This document shows, one piece after another, positions 5,702 to 5,818 of a stretch of DNA of 5,818 nucleotides. A program made the position numbers and the translations under genes. Source of the stretch: Planctomycetaceae bacterium (lineage in GTDB: Bacteria; Planctomycetota; Planctomycetia; Pirellulales; Thermoguttaceae). Below the pieces are notes generated by a model. It ran no database searches. It was not told the origin of the DNA and was given only the letters and a program-made list of their open reading frames with translations. Location of the stretch: the NCBI GenBank assembly GCA_031283825.1, contig JAITAZ010000001.1, positions 1-5,818 of the forward strand, written 5' to 3'. Each line of letters begins with the position of its first letter. Position 1 is the stretch's first letter.

Positions 5702-5818
5702 AACCTCAGTAGCCAAAGATGCTCCCCACACCAACCTCATTACCTCATTAAAAACGTAAACGAATAATGAGATGAGGTAATGAGGTTGGTTTTTGGGGGA
5801 TTCATTGCTACTGAGGTT
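5702..5818. repeat. Large nested inverted repeat running to the window edge
   Basis: Outer arms AACCTCAGTAGC (5702-5713) and GCTACTGAGGTT (5807-5818) are exact complements over 12 bp; the right one ends at the last base of the window, so the repeat may extend further. Between them lies the perfect 19-bp inner hairpin (5730-5748/5772-5790) and an imperfect TCCCC/GGGGGA pairing (5723-5727/5795-5800). The whole could fold as a single rod-like hairpin. It resembles a MITE or palindromic intergenic repeat; only one unit is seen. Confidence 0.75.
5730..5794 (+). terminator. Inner 19-bp hairpin followed by TTTTT, possible terminator
   Basis: Arms 5730-5748 and 5772-5790 pair perfectly around a 23-base loop, and T5790-T5794 follow on the + strand. 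The left arm is built from ACCTCATT repeated twice head to tail (5734-5749). It is 420 bases past argG, so if it terminates anything on the + strand it is a distant or read-through stop; it may equally be just the core of the repeat element. Confidence 0.35.

Larger units (their letters stand above)
5309..5818. other. Gene-free region packed with repeats downstream of argG
   Basis: No open frame of note lies on either strand. Contents in order: a weak stem followed by a T-rich run (5325-5359), a first 19-bp direct repeat (5355-5373), the inverted-repeat element (5410-5556), a small hairpin (5595-5608), a second 19-bp direct repeat (5614-5632), then AACCTCA-rich repeats and a large nested hairpin reaching the window edge. 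No transposase, integrase or tRNA attachment site is visible. Confidence 0.7.

Noticed and set aside
5665..5818. CRISPR array or integron attC site
   Set aside because: The repeats are short, unevenly spaced and joined by inverted symmetry, with no regular spacers; the attC core boxes do not match convincingly and no integrase is present in the window.

Overview
The window most likely comes from an AT-rich member of the Planctomycetota. This is inferred mainly from the small soluble Hanks-type kinase, whose start (MGFFKQFF..), SGTMSK loop and HRDICPRN catalytic loop match, from memory, a kinase family I associate with planctomycetes. A planctomycete-style large membrane protein of unknown function next to it fits. 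No 16S rRNA or other phylogenetic marker is present, so the assignment is tentative.

Layout, all genes on the + strand. (1) 1-564: the 3' part of a sugar-nucleotide/NTP transferase whose start lies left of the window. (2) 565-1046: a roughly 480-base AT-rich intergenic region with short hairpins and a strong TATAAT box just before the kinase. (3) 1047-1907: a Ser/Thr protein kinase-like protein of 286 residues with no membrane segment. (4) 1908-2167: a gap holding a perfect 13-bp inverted repeat, with a third copy of one arm further on. (5) 2168-4081: a 637-residue secreted/membrane-anchored protein (signal peptide, a GATase1-like Rossmann segment, two transmembrane helices, an extracytoplasmic C-terminal domain). 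(6) 4097-5308: argG, argininosuccinate synthase, 15 nt downstream with the same ribosome-binding-site arrangement. (7) 5309-5818: about 510 bases with no gene but dense repeats. These are two 19-bp direct repeats flanking a 147-bp element closed by 12-bp inverted arms, then a large nested hairpin that runs to the right edge.

Functionally the window looks like ordinary chromosome: a surface-polysaccharide enzyme, a signalling kinase, an envelope protein and an arginine biosynthesis gene. Only the last two look like one transcription unit. The more unusual material is the catalytic-loop substitution in the kinase, the near-leaderless look of its start, a sharp change in strand composition between the kinase and the gene pair that follows, and the repeat family in the intergenic regions. 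I did not find a CRISPR array, tRNA, rRNA, transposase or recognisable defence system.
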